From Microbacterium sp. Leaf320 (GTDB taxonomy: Bacteria; Actinomycetota; Actinomycetes; Actinomycetales; Microbacteriaceae), in contig NZ_LMOD01000002.1 of the NCBI RefSeq assembly GCF_001423485.1, forward strand, positions 581,890 to 645,889: a stretch of DNA of 64,000 nucleotides, given 5' to 3'. Shown here piece after piece: positions 44,282 through 53,660 of this stretch; position 1 is the first letter of the stretch, and each line of letters starts with the position of its first letter. Both the position numbers and the translations under genes were made by a program. The notes beneath the pieces are model-generated. The model was not told the DNA's origin, searched no databases, and was given only the letters and a program-made list of their open reading frames with translations.

Positions 44282-45343
44282 ATGACGACGGTGGCCGTGC
44301 GACGGCAAGCACAGCGTCGCAGGTCGCCGCTCGTCGGATACCTGCTGCGCCGGATCGGCACTTCGCTGCTCCTGCTCGTGGGGGTCACGATCGTGACCTT
44401 CGCGCTGACGAACCTCGTGCCGGGCGACCCCGTGTCGGCCGCGCTGGGGGAGGGCGCATCTCAGAACCCCGAGACGCGTGAGGCCTTCATCAAGGCGCAG
44501 GGCCTCGATCAGCCCCTTTTCGTGCAGTACTTCATCTACATGGGCAACCTGCTTCGAGGAGACCTCGGCACATCGCTGGTGACCGGGCGACCGGTCACCA
44601 GCGACCTGGCCACCGCGGTGCCGGCAACGATCGAGATCGCGATCGGCGCCATCATCCTCAGCCTCGCGGTCAGCGTCGTGCTCGGCACGCTCGCGGCCTA
44701 CCGGCGCGGACTCGTCACCGACCAGGTGATCCGCATCGTGACGCTGATCGGCCTGAGCGTGCCGACGTTCTGGCTCGCACTCGTCAGCTTCTATGTGTTC
44801 TTCCTCGAGCTGCGGATCGCGCCGGGTTCCGGCCGCATCTCGCCGTCGATCACCCCGCCTCCGCGCATCACCGGGCTCTACACGGTCGACTACCTGCTCA
44901 ACGGAGACGGCGTCGGATTCGCCGATGCCCTCGCGCACCTCGCCCTGCCGGTGATGGTGCTGTCGCTCGTGACGATCGGCCTGCTCACCCGTTTCATCCG
45001 CACCTCGGTGCTCGAGGTGCTCGGCAGCGACTACGTGCGGGCGGCACGCGCCAAGGGTCTTCCCGCGATGCGTGTGATCCTCGACTACGTGCTGCGCGGA
45101 GCATCTCTCCCGATCCTCACCGTCGTCGGCGTGGCCTTCGGCTCGCTGCTGTCGGGAACCGTGCTCGTCGAGTCGGTGTTCGCGTGGCCGGGCCTGGGCA
45201 CCTACGCCTACAACTCGGCGGCCAACCTCGACCTCCCCGGCATCATGGGCGTGGGTCTCGTCGTCGGATTCATCTACCTCCTCATCAACTTCGTCGTCGA
45301 TCTGCTCTACGGCGTCCTCGACCCGAGAGTGAGGATCGCATGA
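44282..45343 (+). CDS. Peptide-type ABC transporter permease (DppB-like)
   Basis: 353 residues. Six helices beginning YLLRRIGTSLLLLVGVTIVTFALTNLVPGDP (in part), the EAA loop YVRAARAKGLPAMRVILDYVLRGAS, and a loop insertion APGSGRISPSITPPPRI. The stop overlaps the DppC-like start (ATGA). Confidence 0.94.
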   Translation: MTTVAVRRQAQRRRSPLVGYLLRRIGTSLLLLVGVTIVTFALTNLVPGDPVSAALGEGASQNPETREAFIKAQGLDQPLFVQYFIYMGNLLRGDLGTSLVTGRPVTSDLATAVPATIEIAIGAIILSLAVSVVLGTLAAYRRGLVTDQVIRIVTLIGLSVPTFWLALVSFYVFFLELRIAPGSGRISPSITPPPRITGLYTVDYLLNGDGVGFADALAHLALPVMVLSLVTIGLLTRFIRTSVLEVLGSDYVRAARAKGLPAMRVILDYVLRGASLPILTVVGVAFGSLLSGTVLVESVFAWPGLGTYAYNSAANLDLPGIMGVGLVVGFIYLLINFVVDLLYGVLDPRVRIA

Positions 45344-46251
45344 GCCGCATCGACTCGGCATCCGGCCCCTGGCGGTTCCGCTTCCGCTGGCCCCGCGCGT
45401 GGCGCACGCCGCTCGGCGTGATCGGCACCGTCATCGCGGGCGCCTGGATCATCGTCGCCTTCACCGCGCAGTGGTGGGTGCCGTACGGCCCCAACGCCCA
45501 GGTGCTCCCTCGGCTGCAGGAGCCGGGCATCGACACCCTGCTCGGCACCGACGGCAACGGCCGCGACATCTTCTCGCGTCTGATGACGGGTGCGACCGTG
45601 AGCCTCCCGCTCGCGCTCATGCTCGTGATCGCCGCGATGATCATCGGCACCGTGATCGGTGCCGTCGCCGGCTACTTCGGCGGCTGGGTCGATGAAACGC
45701 TGATGCGCATCACCGACCTGTTCATGGCCTTCCCGACCGTCATCCTCGCGATGGTGGTGGCGGCATCCCTCGGCCCGTCGCTGTTCAATGCGGTGATCGC
45801 GGCGATCGTCGTCTCGTGGCCGCAGTACTCGCGAGTCACCCGCAGCATCGTGCTCGGCCTCCGCGGGCAGAACTACGTGATCGCGGGTCGCCTGCTCGGC
45901 CATTCGCCGCTGCGGACGCTGTTCATCGACATCCTGCCGAACATCGCCGGCCCCGTGCTGGTGCTCGCGACGCTCGACATCGGAGCCGCGATCCTGCTGC
46001 TCTCCGGCCTCTCTTTCCTCGGGCTCGGTGCGCAGCCGCCGACCGCGGAGTGGGGATCCATGATCTCGGCGGCCATGCAGAACTTCGACGCGTGGTGGCT
46101 CGGAGTCTTCCCGGGGCTTGCGATCCTGACCGTGGTGCTCGCCTTCAACTTCCTCGGCGACGCGATGCGCGACATCCTCGACCCGACGGCCGAGGTCACT
46201 CACGAGAAGCAGGCCGACCACGTCGCCTCGGCGAAGGGAGCGGCAGCATGA
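45340..46251 (+). CDS. Peptide-type ABC transporter permease (DppC-like)
   Basis: 303 residues. LLGTDGNGRDIFSRLMTGATV, six helices and the EAA loop IAGRLLGHSPLRTLFIDILPN. The C-terminus FLGDAMRDILDP is typical. 4-bp overlaps with both neighbours. Confidence 0.94.
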   Translation: MSRIDSASGPWRFRFRWPRAWRTPLGVIGTVIAGAWIIVAFTAQWWVPYGPNAQVLPRLQEPGIDTLLGTDGNGRDIFSRLMTGATVSLPLALMLVIAAMIIGTVIGAVAGYFGGWVDETLMRITDLFMAFPTVILAMVVAASLGPSLFNAVIAAIVVSWPQYSRVTRSIVLGLRGQNYVIAGRLLGHSPLRTLFIDILPNIAGPVLVLATLDIGAAILLLSGLSFLGLGAQPPTAEWGSMISAAMQNFDAWWLGVFPGLAILTVVLAFNFLGDAMRDILDPTAEVTHEKQADHVASAKGAAA

Positions 46252-47123
46252 ACGCCCCGGCCCCCGTCACAGTGCTCAGCATCCGCGACCTGACGATCGA
46301 GATCGGTCGTCCGCTCGTGCACGGCGTCTCGATCGACCTCGAGGCCGGCCGCATCCACGGCCTCGCCGGCGAATCCGGATCGGGCAAGACTCTCACCTCG
46401 CTCGCCGTGCTCGGGCTCCTGCCCCGCCAGGCGCGCACCGGCGGTTCGATCACGCTCGCGGGGGAGGAGCTGGTCGGCATGCGTCGGCGGGCTCTCAACC
46501 GCATCCGGGGCAAGCGCATCGCGATGATCTTTCAGGATCCGTCGGCGTCGCTGCACCCGCAGCTGCCGATCGGCCGCCAGCTCACCGACCACATGCGCGT
46601 GCATCTCGGCCTGCGCGGCGAGGCCGCGAGGGCCCGGGCCGTCGAGCTGCTCGAGACGGTGCAGGTGTCGAATCCGGATGCCGCGCTCAAGCGCTACCCG
46701 CACCAGTTCTCGGGCGGTCAGCGGCAGCGCATCGCGATCGCCTGCGCTCTCGCGTGCGATCCCGAGGTGCTGCTGGCCGATGAGCCGACCACCGCGCTCG
46801 ACGTCACCGTGCAGGCCGGCATCCTGCGTCTGCTGCGCGACCTCGCGACCGAACGCAACCTCGCCGTGCTGCTCGTGACCCACGACCTGGGCGTCATGAG
46901 CGCCATCGCCGACGAGGTTGCGGTGATGAAGAACGGGCGGATCGTCGAGCGGGCCGACCGCGCGACACTGTTCCGCGACCCGCAGCACGAGTACACCCGC
47001 ACGCTGCTGGCCGCTCTGCCAGGGTCGAAGCTCGAGATCGCGGATGCCGATGTCGCGGTCCTGGATCCGGTGCTCTCGGATCCGGTGCTGACGGATGCTG
47101 CTGAGGAGGCCCGAGATGAGTGA
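46248..47123 (+). CDS. Peptide-type ABC transporter ATP-binding protein (DppD-like)
   Basis: 291 residues. Walker A GESGSGKT at about 41-48, Q-loop MIFQDPSASLHPQLPIGRQ, signature FSGGQRQRIAI, Walker B LLADEPTTALDV. Overlaps the permease stop (ATGA) and the following ATPase start by 8 bp. Confidence 0.94.
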   Translation: MNAPAPVTVLSIRDLTIEIGRPLVHGVSIDLEAGRIHGLAGESGSGKTLTSLAVLGLLPRQARTGGSITLAGEELVGMRRRALNRIRGKRIAMIFQDPSASLHPQLPIGRQLTDHMRVHLGLRGEAARARAVELLETVQVSNPDAALKRYPHQFSGGQRQRIAIACALACDPEVLLADEPTTALDVTVQAGILRLLRDLATERNLAVLLVTHDLGVMSAIADEVAVMKNGRIVERADRATLFRDPQHEYTRTLLAALPGSKLEIADADVAVLDPVLSDPVLTDAAEEARDE

Positions 47124-47955
47124 AGTCGCCGTCCTCGACGCGCAGGATGTCGTCGTCCGCTATCCCGGAAGCCCGCCTGTGGTGGCCGTCGACGGTGTCT
47201 CGCTGACCGTCGCCCCCGGAGAGACCGTCGCGCTCGTGGGCGAGTCCGGCAGCGGCAAGTCGAGCCTCGCTCGCGCGGTCGTCGGCATCGAGAAGCTCGC
47301 CGGGGGAGAGGTGCGCTTCCGCGGTGAGCCCGTGAAGCCGCTCGGCATCCGTCGACGCGATCTCGCTCTCACCGGCATCCAGATGGTGTTCCAGGATCCG
47401 TCGACGTCGCTGAACCCGCGCCGTCGTGTGGGCGACCAGATCGCCGACGGCATCGCCACGGCGCGTGCCCGTGGCGCCGAAGGCTCGACGGTCGCCGAGT
47501 GGCTCGAACGCGTCGGACTGCCGACCGAGGTCGCCACACGCTTCCCGCATCAGTTCTCGGGCGGCCAGAAGCAGCGCCTCGCGATCGCGCGGGCGCTCGC
47601 CGCGCGGCCGTCATTGCTCGTCGCCGATGAGCCGATCTCGGCGTTGGATGCATCGACCCAGACCAGCGTCGCCGGTCTCATGCGCGACCTCGTCGCGGAA
47701 TCCGGTGCGGGGATGCTGTTCATCTCGCACGACCTCGCCGTGGTCCGACGCATCGCCGACCGCACCTTCGTGATGTTCGCCGGCCGGGTGCTCGAAGCCG
47801 GGGCCACCGACCGCGTGTGGTCTGCTCCGCAGCATCCGTACACGCAGGCGCTGCTCGCCGCGATCCCCGAGCCCGACGGTGCCGGCCGCATCCCGATCGC
47901 GCCGTCGACGAACGAGCGCACGGTGTGGTCGGAGATCGCCCCGGTCCTCGACTGA
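47116..47955 (+). CDS. Peptide-type ABC transporter ATP-binding protein (DppF-like)
   Basis: 279 residues. Walker A GESGSGKSS, Q-loop MVFQDPSTSLNPRRRVGDQ, signature FSGGQKQRLAI, Walker B LLVADEPISALD and the oligopeptide tail HPYTQALLAAIPEPD. GGAGG lies before the ATG. Last gene of the importer operon. Confidence 0.93.
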   Translation: MSEVAVLDAQDVVVRYPGSPPVVAVDGVSLTVAPGETVALVGESGSGKSSLARAVVGIEKLAGGEVRFRGEPVKPLGIRRRDLALTGIQMVFQDPSTSLNPRRRVGDQIADGIATARARGAEGSTVAEWLERVGLPTEVATRFPHQFSGGQKQRLAIARALAARPSLLVADEPISALDASTQTSVAGLMRDLVAESGAGMLFISHDLAVVRRIADRTFVMFAGRVLEAGATDRVWSAPQHPYTQALLAAIPEPDGAGRIPIAPSTNERTVWSEIAPVLD

Positions 47956-48264
47956 GCCGCGCTGGGTCGGTCGGTCGCGCACGCAACGAAGGAGATGTCT
48001 CGCAATGAAGGACGGATGCGGCGCATTGCTCCTTCGATGAGTGCGATCTCCTTCGCAACGAGGGTGACCCGCGAGCCCGTGTCCCCGCGACGCACCTCCG
48101 GGAGGAGAACTGCGCCAGGGGAGGATGCCTGCGGCTCATCGTTCCTCCCGAGGGCGGGTCTTCCTCCCGAAGGGCAGGCCGAAGTCCTCGCCTGACGCGG
48201 AATCAGCCCCCGAACGCACTGCGGGCCGAGGCGATCGCCCCGGCCCGCAGTGTCTGCTCGTGGA
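47956..48264. other. Intergenic region between importer operon and lipoprotein gene
   Basis: 309 bp. CGAAGGAGAT at 47987-47996 is inverted at 48046-48055, with smaller GAAGGA/TCCTTC pairs within, forming a potential long stem-loop. TCCTCCCGA recurs near 48145-48180. A terminator closes it at 48217-48252. No gene seen. Confidence 0.6.
48217..48252. terminator. Strong stem-loop terminator
   Basis: CACTGCGGGCCG and CGGCCCGCAGTG form a perfect 12-bp stem with a 12-nt loop, 12 bp after the stop of the minus-strand lipoprotein gene and downstream of the plus-strand importer operon. Confidence 0.8.
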
Positions 48265-48963
48265 TCAGAGCGGTGCGACGATGTCCTGCTCGACGTCCCA
48301 CTCGGTGATCTCCAGCGAGGTCTCGATGGCCTGGCCGGCGGCCTCGGTGGATCCGGTGGTGGCGAGCACCACGTAGTCGCTCGTGACCTCGAAGGTCACG
48401 TCGACGGCCACGCCCTGCGCCTCAGACGTGCCGGTCAGGAGGTAGACGTCCTGACCCAGGCGCGTGCCCGTGCCGGTGACGGTGAAGTCGCCGGTCAGAG
48501 CGCCCGCGGCCGTCGCGGGGTCGGTGTCGGCGGCGGTCTGCGCACCGCTGCTGAGGGCGGCGATGATCGGGTCGCTCGAGTTGGGGTCTGCGACCTGCCA
48601 CTCGCTCGTGGACGTCTTGACCCAGGCGTCGTCACCGATCACGATCAGCGATCCCATGGGCGTGATCGTCTCGACGGCATCCGTTCCCGGGTTGTACCGG
48701 GCGGTCGTGTCCATGCCCAGGATGCTGGTCTTGGCGGCATAACCGGCGGTGTCGGTCATCGCCTCGGTGATGCAGGCACCCAGGGCAGCACCGTCGACGG
48801 TCGCGCCTTCGGTCAGCTCGGGGCAGTCGGACTCGGGTGCGGTGGTCTCTTCCGCAGCCGCGGTGGGCTTGTCTTCGGCAGGCTCGTCAGAACCTGCGGT
48901 ACATCCGGTCAGCACTACGGCGGCGGCGAGCATGACGCCGACACCCCACTTGTTCACGCGCAT
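48265..48963 (-). CDS. Lipoprotein, possibly LppX/LprG-like
   Basis: 232 residues. Lipobox VLTGC with Cys21, an acidic Ala/Thr linker (24-45), then a domain with repeated beta-type strands (SLIVIGDDAWVKTSTSEWQ, FTVTGTGTRLGQDVYLLTG). The strand pattern recalls LppX/LprG lipid-binding lipoproteins, but this is only a suggestion. AGGGGGA lies before the ATG. Divergent from rpsF. Confidence 0.72.
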   Translation of the reverse strand: MRVNKWGVGVMLAAAVVLTGCTAGSDEPAEDKPTAAAEETTAPESDCPELTEGATVDGAALGACITEAMTDTAGYAAKTSILGMDTTARYNPGTDAVETITPMGSLIVIGDDAWVKTSTSEWQVADPNSSDPIIAALSSGAQTAADTDPATAAGALTGDFTVTGTGTRLGQDVYLLTGTSEAQGVAVDVTFEVTSDYVVLATTGSTEAAGQAIETSLEITEWDVEQDIVAPL

Positions 48964-49143
48964 GGCGTTTCCCCCTTCGGTCGTTGTCGTGCATCGCCTG
49001 TCGGCACGCACGCATACCAGCATGCCAACTCAGCGGCGATGCGTGTGGAGGCGGTCCGAAGTTTTCTCCGTTAGACTGTCAAGGTTGTCTGCCATCGGGC
49101 ACCCACTCGGGTGGCTCGGCGGATGACGTGCACACACCCTCCT

Positions 49144-49166
49144 GCTTCCGGGAAAGTCCCGGAAGC
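49144..49166 (+). promoter_or_regulatory. rpsF leader hairpin
   Basis: GCTTCCGGGA and TCCCGGAAGC form a 10-bp stem with a 3-nt loop in the 5' leader, followed by CCG and then the ribosome binding site AAGGAGG. TAGACT at 49072-49077 is a possible -10. It may be the S6:S18 autoregulatory leader known from several bacterial phyla; the match is by position, not checked by covariance. Confidence 0.45.
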
Positions 49167-49192
49167 CGTTCTAGTCCGAAGGAGGTGGGTAA

Positions 49193-49561
49193 GTGACGCA
49201 CCAGTACGAACTCATGGTCATTCTGACCCCCGAGATCGACGAGCGCCAGGTCGCCCCTACGCTCGACAAGTTCCTGAAGGTCATCACCAACGATGGTGGC
49301 TCGATTGACAAGGTCGACATCTGGGGCAAGCGCCGTCTGGCTTACGAGATCCAGAAGAAGAACGAGGGCATCTACGCCGTCGTCAACTTCACGGCGACCA
49401 GCGAGGCCACGCAGGAGCTCGATCGTCAGCTGAAGCTGAACGAGCAGATCATGCGTACGAAGGTCCTTCGCTCTGAGGAAGCTCAGGCGATGGTCGCTTC
49501 GGAGGCCAAGCGCTCTGAAGAGAAGGCTGCCCGCAAGGCCGCCAAGGCTGCGAAGGCCTGA
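49193..49561 (+). CDS. rpsF: 30S ribosomal protein S6
   Basis: 122 residues. [23 protein letters not shown] at the N-terminus and [23 protein letters not shown] in the middle are S6 hallmarks, with a Lys/Ala-rich tail. GTG start behind a strong AAGGAGG. First gene of rpsF-ssb-rpsR-rplI. Confidence 0.97.
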   Translation: MTHQYELMVILTPEIDERQVAPTLDKFLKVITNDGGSIDKVDIWGKRRLAYEIQKKNEGIYAVVNFTATSEATQELDRQLKLNEQIMRTKVLRSEEAQAMVASEAKRSEEKAARKAAKAAKA

Positions 49562-49566
49562 GTCCG

Positions 49567-50079
49567 ATGGCCGGCGAAACAGTCATCACCGTGGTGGGCA
49601 ACCTCACGGCCGACCCCGAGCTGCGTTACACGCAGAACGGACTGCCGGTGGCGAACTTCACCATCGCTTCGACGCCTCGGAACTTCGATCGCGCCGCCAA
49701 CGAGTGGAAGGACGGCGAAGCGCTGTTCCTCCGCGCGTCGGTCTGGCGCGAATTCGCCGAGCACGTGGCGGGTTCGCTGACCAAGGGAATGCGCGTCATG
49801 GCGCAGGGCCGTCTGCGTCAGCGCTCCTACCAGGACCGCGAAGGCAACCAGCGCACCGCGATCGAGCTGGAGGTCGACGAGATCGGCCCCTCGCTTCGGT
49901 ACGCGACTGCACAGGTCACCCGTGCGGCCTCGACCGGTGGCGGCGGCGGTGGCGGCGGACAGTCGCGCCCCGCTCAGCAGCAGCAGGTGTCGGAGGAGCC
50001 GTGGTCCACGCCCGGCTCGTCGACCAGCGCCGATGCCTGGAGCACTCCGGGCAGCTTCGGCGACGACACCCCCTTCTGA
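49567..50079 (+). CDS. ssb: Single-stranded DNA-binding protein
   Basis: 170 residues. OB-fold with [29 protein letters not shown] at the N-terminus (in part), [29 protein letters not shown], a Gly/Gln/Pro linker, and the acidic C-terminal tip GDDTPF that recruits partner proteins. Starts 5 bp after rpsF. Confidence 0.96.
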   Translation: MAGETVITVVGNLTADPELRYTQNGLPVANFTIASTPRNFDRAANEWKDGEALFLRASVWREFAEHVAGSLTKGMRVMAQGRLRQRSYQDREGNQRTAIELEVDEIGPSLRYATAQVTRAASTGGGGGGGGQSRPAQQQQVSEEPWSTPGSSTSADAWSTPGSFGDDTPF

Positions 50080-50129
50080 AACAGGATCTCCGGATGCTTC
50101 GGCATCTGTCTCAAAACTAAGGAAAAACA

Positions 50130-50384
50130 ATGGCTGGAAAGTCGAGCGGCGACCGCCGCAAGCCGCGGAAGGGTGGCAAGCCCACCGCTCCCGCGAAGTC
50201 GATCCGGGTCGGAGTCATCGATTACAAGGATGTCTCCACCCTCCGTAAGTTCGTCTCGGAGCGCGGCAAGATCCGCGCCCGTCGTATCACCGGTGTTTCG
50301 GTGCAGGAGCAGCGTCTGATCGCCACCGCGATCAAGAACGCGCGCGAAATGGCACTCCTGCCCTACGCTGGCGCCGGCCGGTAA
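50130..50384 (+). CDS. rpsR: 30S ribosomal protein S18
   Basis: 84 residues. [32 protein letters not shown] and [30 protein letters not shown] (in parts) are diagnostic. The N-terminal CxxC zinc motif found in some S18 is absent, which makes it the zinc-independent type. Confidence 0.96.
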   Translation: MAGKSSGDRRKPRKGGKPTAPAKSIRVGVIDYKDVSTLRKFVSERGKIRARRITGVSVQEQRLIATAIKNAREMALLPYAGAGR

Positions 50385-50395
50385 GGGGTAACGAG

Positions 50396-50848
50396 ATGGC
50401 AAAGCTGATTCTCACGAACGAGGTCGCCGGGCTTGGTAGCGCCGGTGACGTGGTCGAGGTCAAGAACGGGTTCGCCCGCAATTACCTCATCCCCCAGGGC
50501 TTCGCTACGGCGTGGACCCGCGGTGGCGAAAAGCAGGTCGCTTCGATCCAGGCTGCTCGTCAGGCGCGTGCGATCCATGACCGCGACGAAGCCGTGGCCC
50601 TGAAGAACTCCCTCGAGAGCACCAAGGTGCGCCTGGCCGTCAAGGCCGGCAACGAGGGTCGCCTCTTCGGCTCGGTCAAGACCGATCACATCGCGGATGC
50701 TGTCGCAGCCGCGGGTCTCGGCTCGATCGACAAGCGCAAGGTGCACATCCCGTCGGCGATCAAGACGACCGGTGAGCACGAGGCCACGGTTCGTCTGCAC
50801 GACGACGTGACCGCAGTCATCACGCTGCAGGTCGTCGCCGCCAAGTAA
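50396..50848 (+). CDS. rplI: 50S ribosomal protein L9
   Basis: 150 residues. [39 protein letters not shown] N-terminal domain, a long helix, and the C-terminal domain with [14 protein letters not shown]. Starts 11 bp after rpsR. The operon ends at the terminator downstream. Confidence 0.97.
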   Translation: MAKLILTNEVAGLGSAGDVVEVKNGFARNYLIPQGFATAWTRGGEKQVASIQAARQARAIHDRDEAVALKNSLESTKVRLAVKAGNEGRLFGSVKTDHIADAVAAAGLGSIDKRKVHIPSAIKTTGEHEATVRLHDDVTAVITLQVVAAK

Positions 50849-50863
50849 GGCGCGACGCTCTCG

Positions 50864-50895
50864 AATGCCCCCTGTCCTTCGGGACGGGGGGCATT
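50864..50895 (+). terminator. Terminator of the rpsF-rplI operon
   Basis: AATGCCCCCTGTCC and GGACGGGGGGCATT form a 14-bp stem with a TTCG loop, 15 bp after the rplI stop. A weak T-rich stretch follows. Confidence 0.88.
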
Positions 50896-50908
50896 CTGCG
50901 TGTGCGGG

Positions 50909-51397
50909 TCAGACGAGGCCGAGTTCCGCGGCGCGGCGGGGGTTCGCGGGCGACGTCCGTTCGATGTCGGCTGCGCGTGACCACCCTGCGTCGTCCACGG
51001 GAACGCCGCGGGAGTGGATGAGGCGCAAGACATCCTCCACTGCGTCGACGAAGTCGCCACCCACGTGCGAACCCGCCACCAGCGAGATGATCACCCGAGC
51101 GGAGTCGGGACCGCGCTCACCGAGCCAGACGACGATGGCTCCGTGCACTGAGACGGGACCGAGCCGGGTCGTGAGTGCTGAGAGGCCGCTGCCCCCGATC
51201 AGGACGTCGCCCAGGGCTGATCCTCGTCGATAGACCGCCTGCGCACCCGAGCCGTGTGGCGGCGCATCCGGGCGAAAGTGCGCGGCCCGCACCGCACGGT
51301 CGATCTCGGCCAGAACCGTGCGAGTCGCATCCATCGGAACATCGAACGTCCGCGCGCCGTTGACCGCCCACCGCAGACGTCTCGAGCTGAGGTTCAC
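50909..51397 (-). CDS. Hypothetical protein, 162 aa
   Basis: Soluble protein beginning MNLSSRRLRWAVNGARTFDVP from a GTG, with a mixed alpha/beta composition; no family recognised. The GTG overlaps the stop of a 33-codon frame that has a strong ribosome binding site, so it may be translated by coupling. The frame also stays open upstream, so an earlier start cannot be excluded. Confidence 0.6.
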   Translation of the reverse strand: MNLSSRRLRWAVNGARTFDVPMDATRTVLAEIDRAVRAAHFRPDAPPHGSGAQAVYRRGSALGDVLIGGSGLSALTTRLGPVSVHGAIVVWLGERGPDSARVIISLVAGSHVGGDFVDAVEDVLRLIHSRGVPVDDAGWSRAADIERTSPANPRRAAELGLV

Positions 51398-51498
51398 CGG
51401 GGGAGCCCCGGGGCGGGGGTCGTACGAGTGCGCGGTCGCCGATGTCTTGGCGCTGACCGAGGCGCGGGTGCCGGACGACGGTGATCGATCTGCATGGT
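51394..51498 (-). CDS. Possible short upstream frame with strong ribosome binding site
   Basis: ATG at 51495 preceded by GGGGAGG; the Arg/Pro-rich frame of 33 codons ends in TGA overlapping the GTG of the 162-aa gene (GTGA). It could be a leader peptide coupling translation, or the true start of the 162-aa protein if the C-rich stretch near 51400-51420 hides a frameshift. Confidence 0.3.
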   Translation of the reverse strand, partial: TMQIDHRRPAPAPRSAPRHRRPRTRTTPAPGLPR

Positions 51499-51721
51499 GA
51501 CCTCCCCGAGCGAGTCTAGGCAGGTGATCCTCTGCGGCTGGTCTGAATCGCGCACGAGGGCACGACGGATGCCCCGCGTTGGGGACGCGGGGCATCCGTG
51601 AACTGTGCGGCATCGTAGACCGCGGGCTGGGCTGGGGCCCCTTGCTCACCGCGTCACGGGATCCGCACACCGACGGTGCCGCATCTCCTCCCCCGAGGAT
51701 GACGACACCGCCGGGGTCTGG

Positions 51722-53551
51722 CTACGCCGTCACGTGGCGACGGCGCAGCATCCCGGCTCCGAGCAGGAGCAGGAGCGCGGCCGCCGCGGCGTATCCGAGC
51801 GAGGACGAACCGCCGGTGGCGGCCAGTCCCTGCGCGGATCCGGCCGCGGTCACCGCACCACCGCTGGTGAGACCTGCGGTGAGCGTCATGCCTGAGTCGG
51901 TTCCCTGCGTGGTTCCGGGGTCGGTTCCGGGATCGGTTCCCGGATCTGTCCCGGGGTCGGTTCCCGGGTCCGTCCCGGGGTCGGTTCCCGGAGTGGTGCC
52001 CGGGGTCGTCACCGTGCTCTCGCCGACCACAGCGATGGCGTTGCCGCCGATCGTGATCGGAAGCGCGATCGGTGCGGTGACCTGGGTGCCGCCGAGGATG
52101 CCGTCGTCACCGGTGGTGGTGCTGCCGGTGTTCGTGCCGCCTGCGGTGGGTGCGGTGGTTCCGGTTCTGCCGGTGACGGCGCTGTCTCCGAGGACGGAGA
52201 TGGCGTTGCCGGTGGCGGTCACGGGTGCGGTGACGGGTGCGGTGACCTGGGTGCCGCCGAGGATGCCGTCGTCACCGGTGGTGGTGCTGCCGGTGTTCGT
52301 GCCGCCCGCGGTGGGTGCGGTGGTTCCGGTTCCGCCGGTGACGGCGCTGTCTCCGAGGACGGAGATGGCGTTGCCGGTGGCGGTCACGGGCGCCGTGACC
52401 GGTGCGGTGACCTGGCTGCCGTTGCCGACCCCGTCATCGCCCGATGTCGCGGCTCCCGTAGCGGGTGCCGCCGGAGCGGGCGCAGCAGGAGCCGTTCCGC
52501 CCGTCGCCGAGCTCTCTCCGAGGATCGCGATCCCGTTGCCGGAGACGTTCACGGGTGCGGTGACGGGTGCGGTGACCTGGCTGCCGCCGAGGATGCCGTC
52601 GTCACCGGAGGTGGTGCCGCCGGTCGAGCCGCCTGCAGCGGGTGCTGCGGGAGCCGTTCCGCCGGTGACGCCGCTCTCTCCGAGGAGCGAGATGGCATTG
52701 CCCGAGACGTTCACGGGTGCGGCGACCGGTGCGGTGACCTGGCTGCCGCCCAGGATCCCGTCGTCACCGGAAGTGCCGGTCGTCGTGGCGGGTGACGTCG
52801 CCGGGGAAGACGGAGCCGATCCGCCCGTCGCCGAACTCTCTCCGAGGAGCGAGATGGCGTTGCCCGAGACGTTCACGGGTGCCGTGACAGGTGCGGTGAC
52901 CTGCGTCCCGCTGCCTACGCCGTCATCGCCCGAGGTGGTCGGGGCGACGGAGCCGCTCGTCGGTGCGCTCGAGGAGGCCGGTGCTGCGGCATCCTGGCCG
53001 AGAGTCTCGCTCTCGCCGAGCAGTGCGACGGAGTTGCCCGACACGGTGACGGGGACGTCGACGTGCAGCAGGGCCTGGGTGCCCGACAGCAGACCGTCGA
53101 TGCCGTTCGTCGTGATCGACGGAGCCGGTGCGGTGGGGGCCGGGGCCTGGGGAGCCTCAGCCGTCGCTTCCGGAGCCGTGCTGCTCGACGAGTCGCCGAG
53201 CACCGTGATCGCGTTGCCCGTCACGGTGACGGGCAGTGTGACATCCACGACGGCCTGGGTGCCGGACGCGGCGCCGGAGTCGCCGCTCGTGGTGGGAGCG
53301 GGCGCTGGGGCCGGAGCGGGCGCAGGAGCGGGCGCTGGGGCGGGCGCCGGCTGCGCGGAGGAGCTCCCGAGGATCGAGACCGCGTTGTCGACGATCGTGA
53401 CGGGCACCGAGATCGGTGCAACCGCCTGGGTCCCCGAGAGAAGGCCGTCTTCTCCCGAGGTGTCTGCCGCATTGGCGGCAGTCGCGCCGAGCAGGGTGAT
53501 CCCGCCGGCGAGAAGCGTTCCCCACAGGGCCCGCTTGATGAAAGTGCGCAT
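51722..53551 (-). CDS. Secreted protein with nine chaplin-like repeats and LAATG sorting signal
   Basis: 609 residues. Signal peptide at 1-30 (ends TAANAAD). Nine repeats of about 33 residues follow, of the form DDGILGGTQVTAPVTAPV then TATGNAISVLGDS, matching the chaplin pattern GxxxGNQxxxPVxxPVNVCGNxVxxxG but with the cysteines replaced by Ser, Thr, Gly or Asp. Ala/Pro/Thr/Gly linkers separate them. A PGTDPGTD stalk leads to LAATGG, a hydrophobic helix and RRRH, a class E-type sortase signal. Probably a surface or hydrophobic coat protein. AGGAG before the ATG. Confidence 0.82.
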   Translation of the reverse strand: MRTFIKRALWGTLLAGGITLLGATAANAADTSGEDGLLSGTQAVAPISVPVTIVDNAVSILGSSSAQPAPAPAPAPAPAPAPAPAPTTSGDSGAASGTQAVVDVTLPVTVTGNAITVLGDSSSSTAPEATAEAPQAPAPTAPAPSITTNGIDGLLSGTQALLHVDVPVTVSGNSVALLGESETLGQDAAAPASSSAPTSGSVAPTTSGDDGVGSGTQVTAPVTAPVNVSGNAISLLGESSATGGSAPSSPATSPATTTGTSGDDGILGGSQVTAPVAAPVNVSGNAISLLGESGVTGGTAPAAPAAGGSTGGTTSGDDGILGGSQVTAPVTAPVNVSGNGIAILGESSATGGTAPAAPAPAAPATGAATSGDDGVGNGSQVTAPVTAPVTATGNAISVLGDSAVTGGTGTTAPTAGGTNTGSTTTGDDGILGGTQVTAPVTAPVTATGNAISVLGDSAVTGRTGTTAPTAGGTNTGSTTTGDDGILGGTQVTAPIALPITIGGNAIAVVGESTVTTPGTTPGTDPGTDPGTDPGTDPGTDPGTDPGTTQGTDSGMTLTAGLTSGGAVTAAGSAQGLAATGGSSSLGYAAAAALLLLLGAGMLRRRHVTA

Positions 53552-53660
53552 GATGACCTTCTCCTGACTGAATTGGGTGTGTCTGGATGGGTGCACGCGG
53601 AAGAGCGAGTGCGCGCGCAGCACGGCATCTGTCGTTCACGAGGAACGACCGGACAACCCG

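Noticed and set aside
51579..53567. 662-codon plus-strand frame with Pro/Val/Ser repeats
   Set aside because: Exact antisense of the chaplin-like repeat gene, whose signal peptide, ribosome site and sorting signal are all in place.
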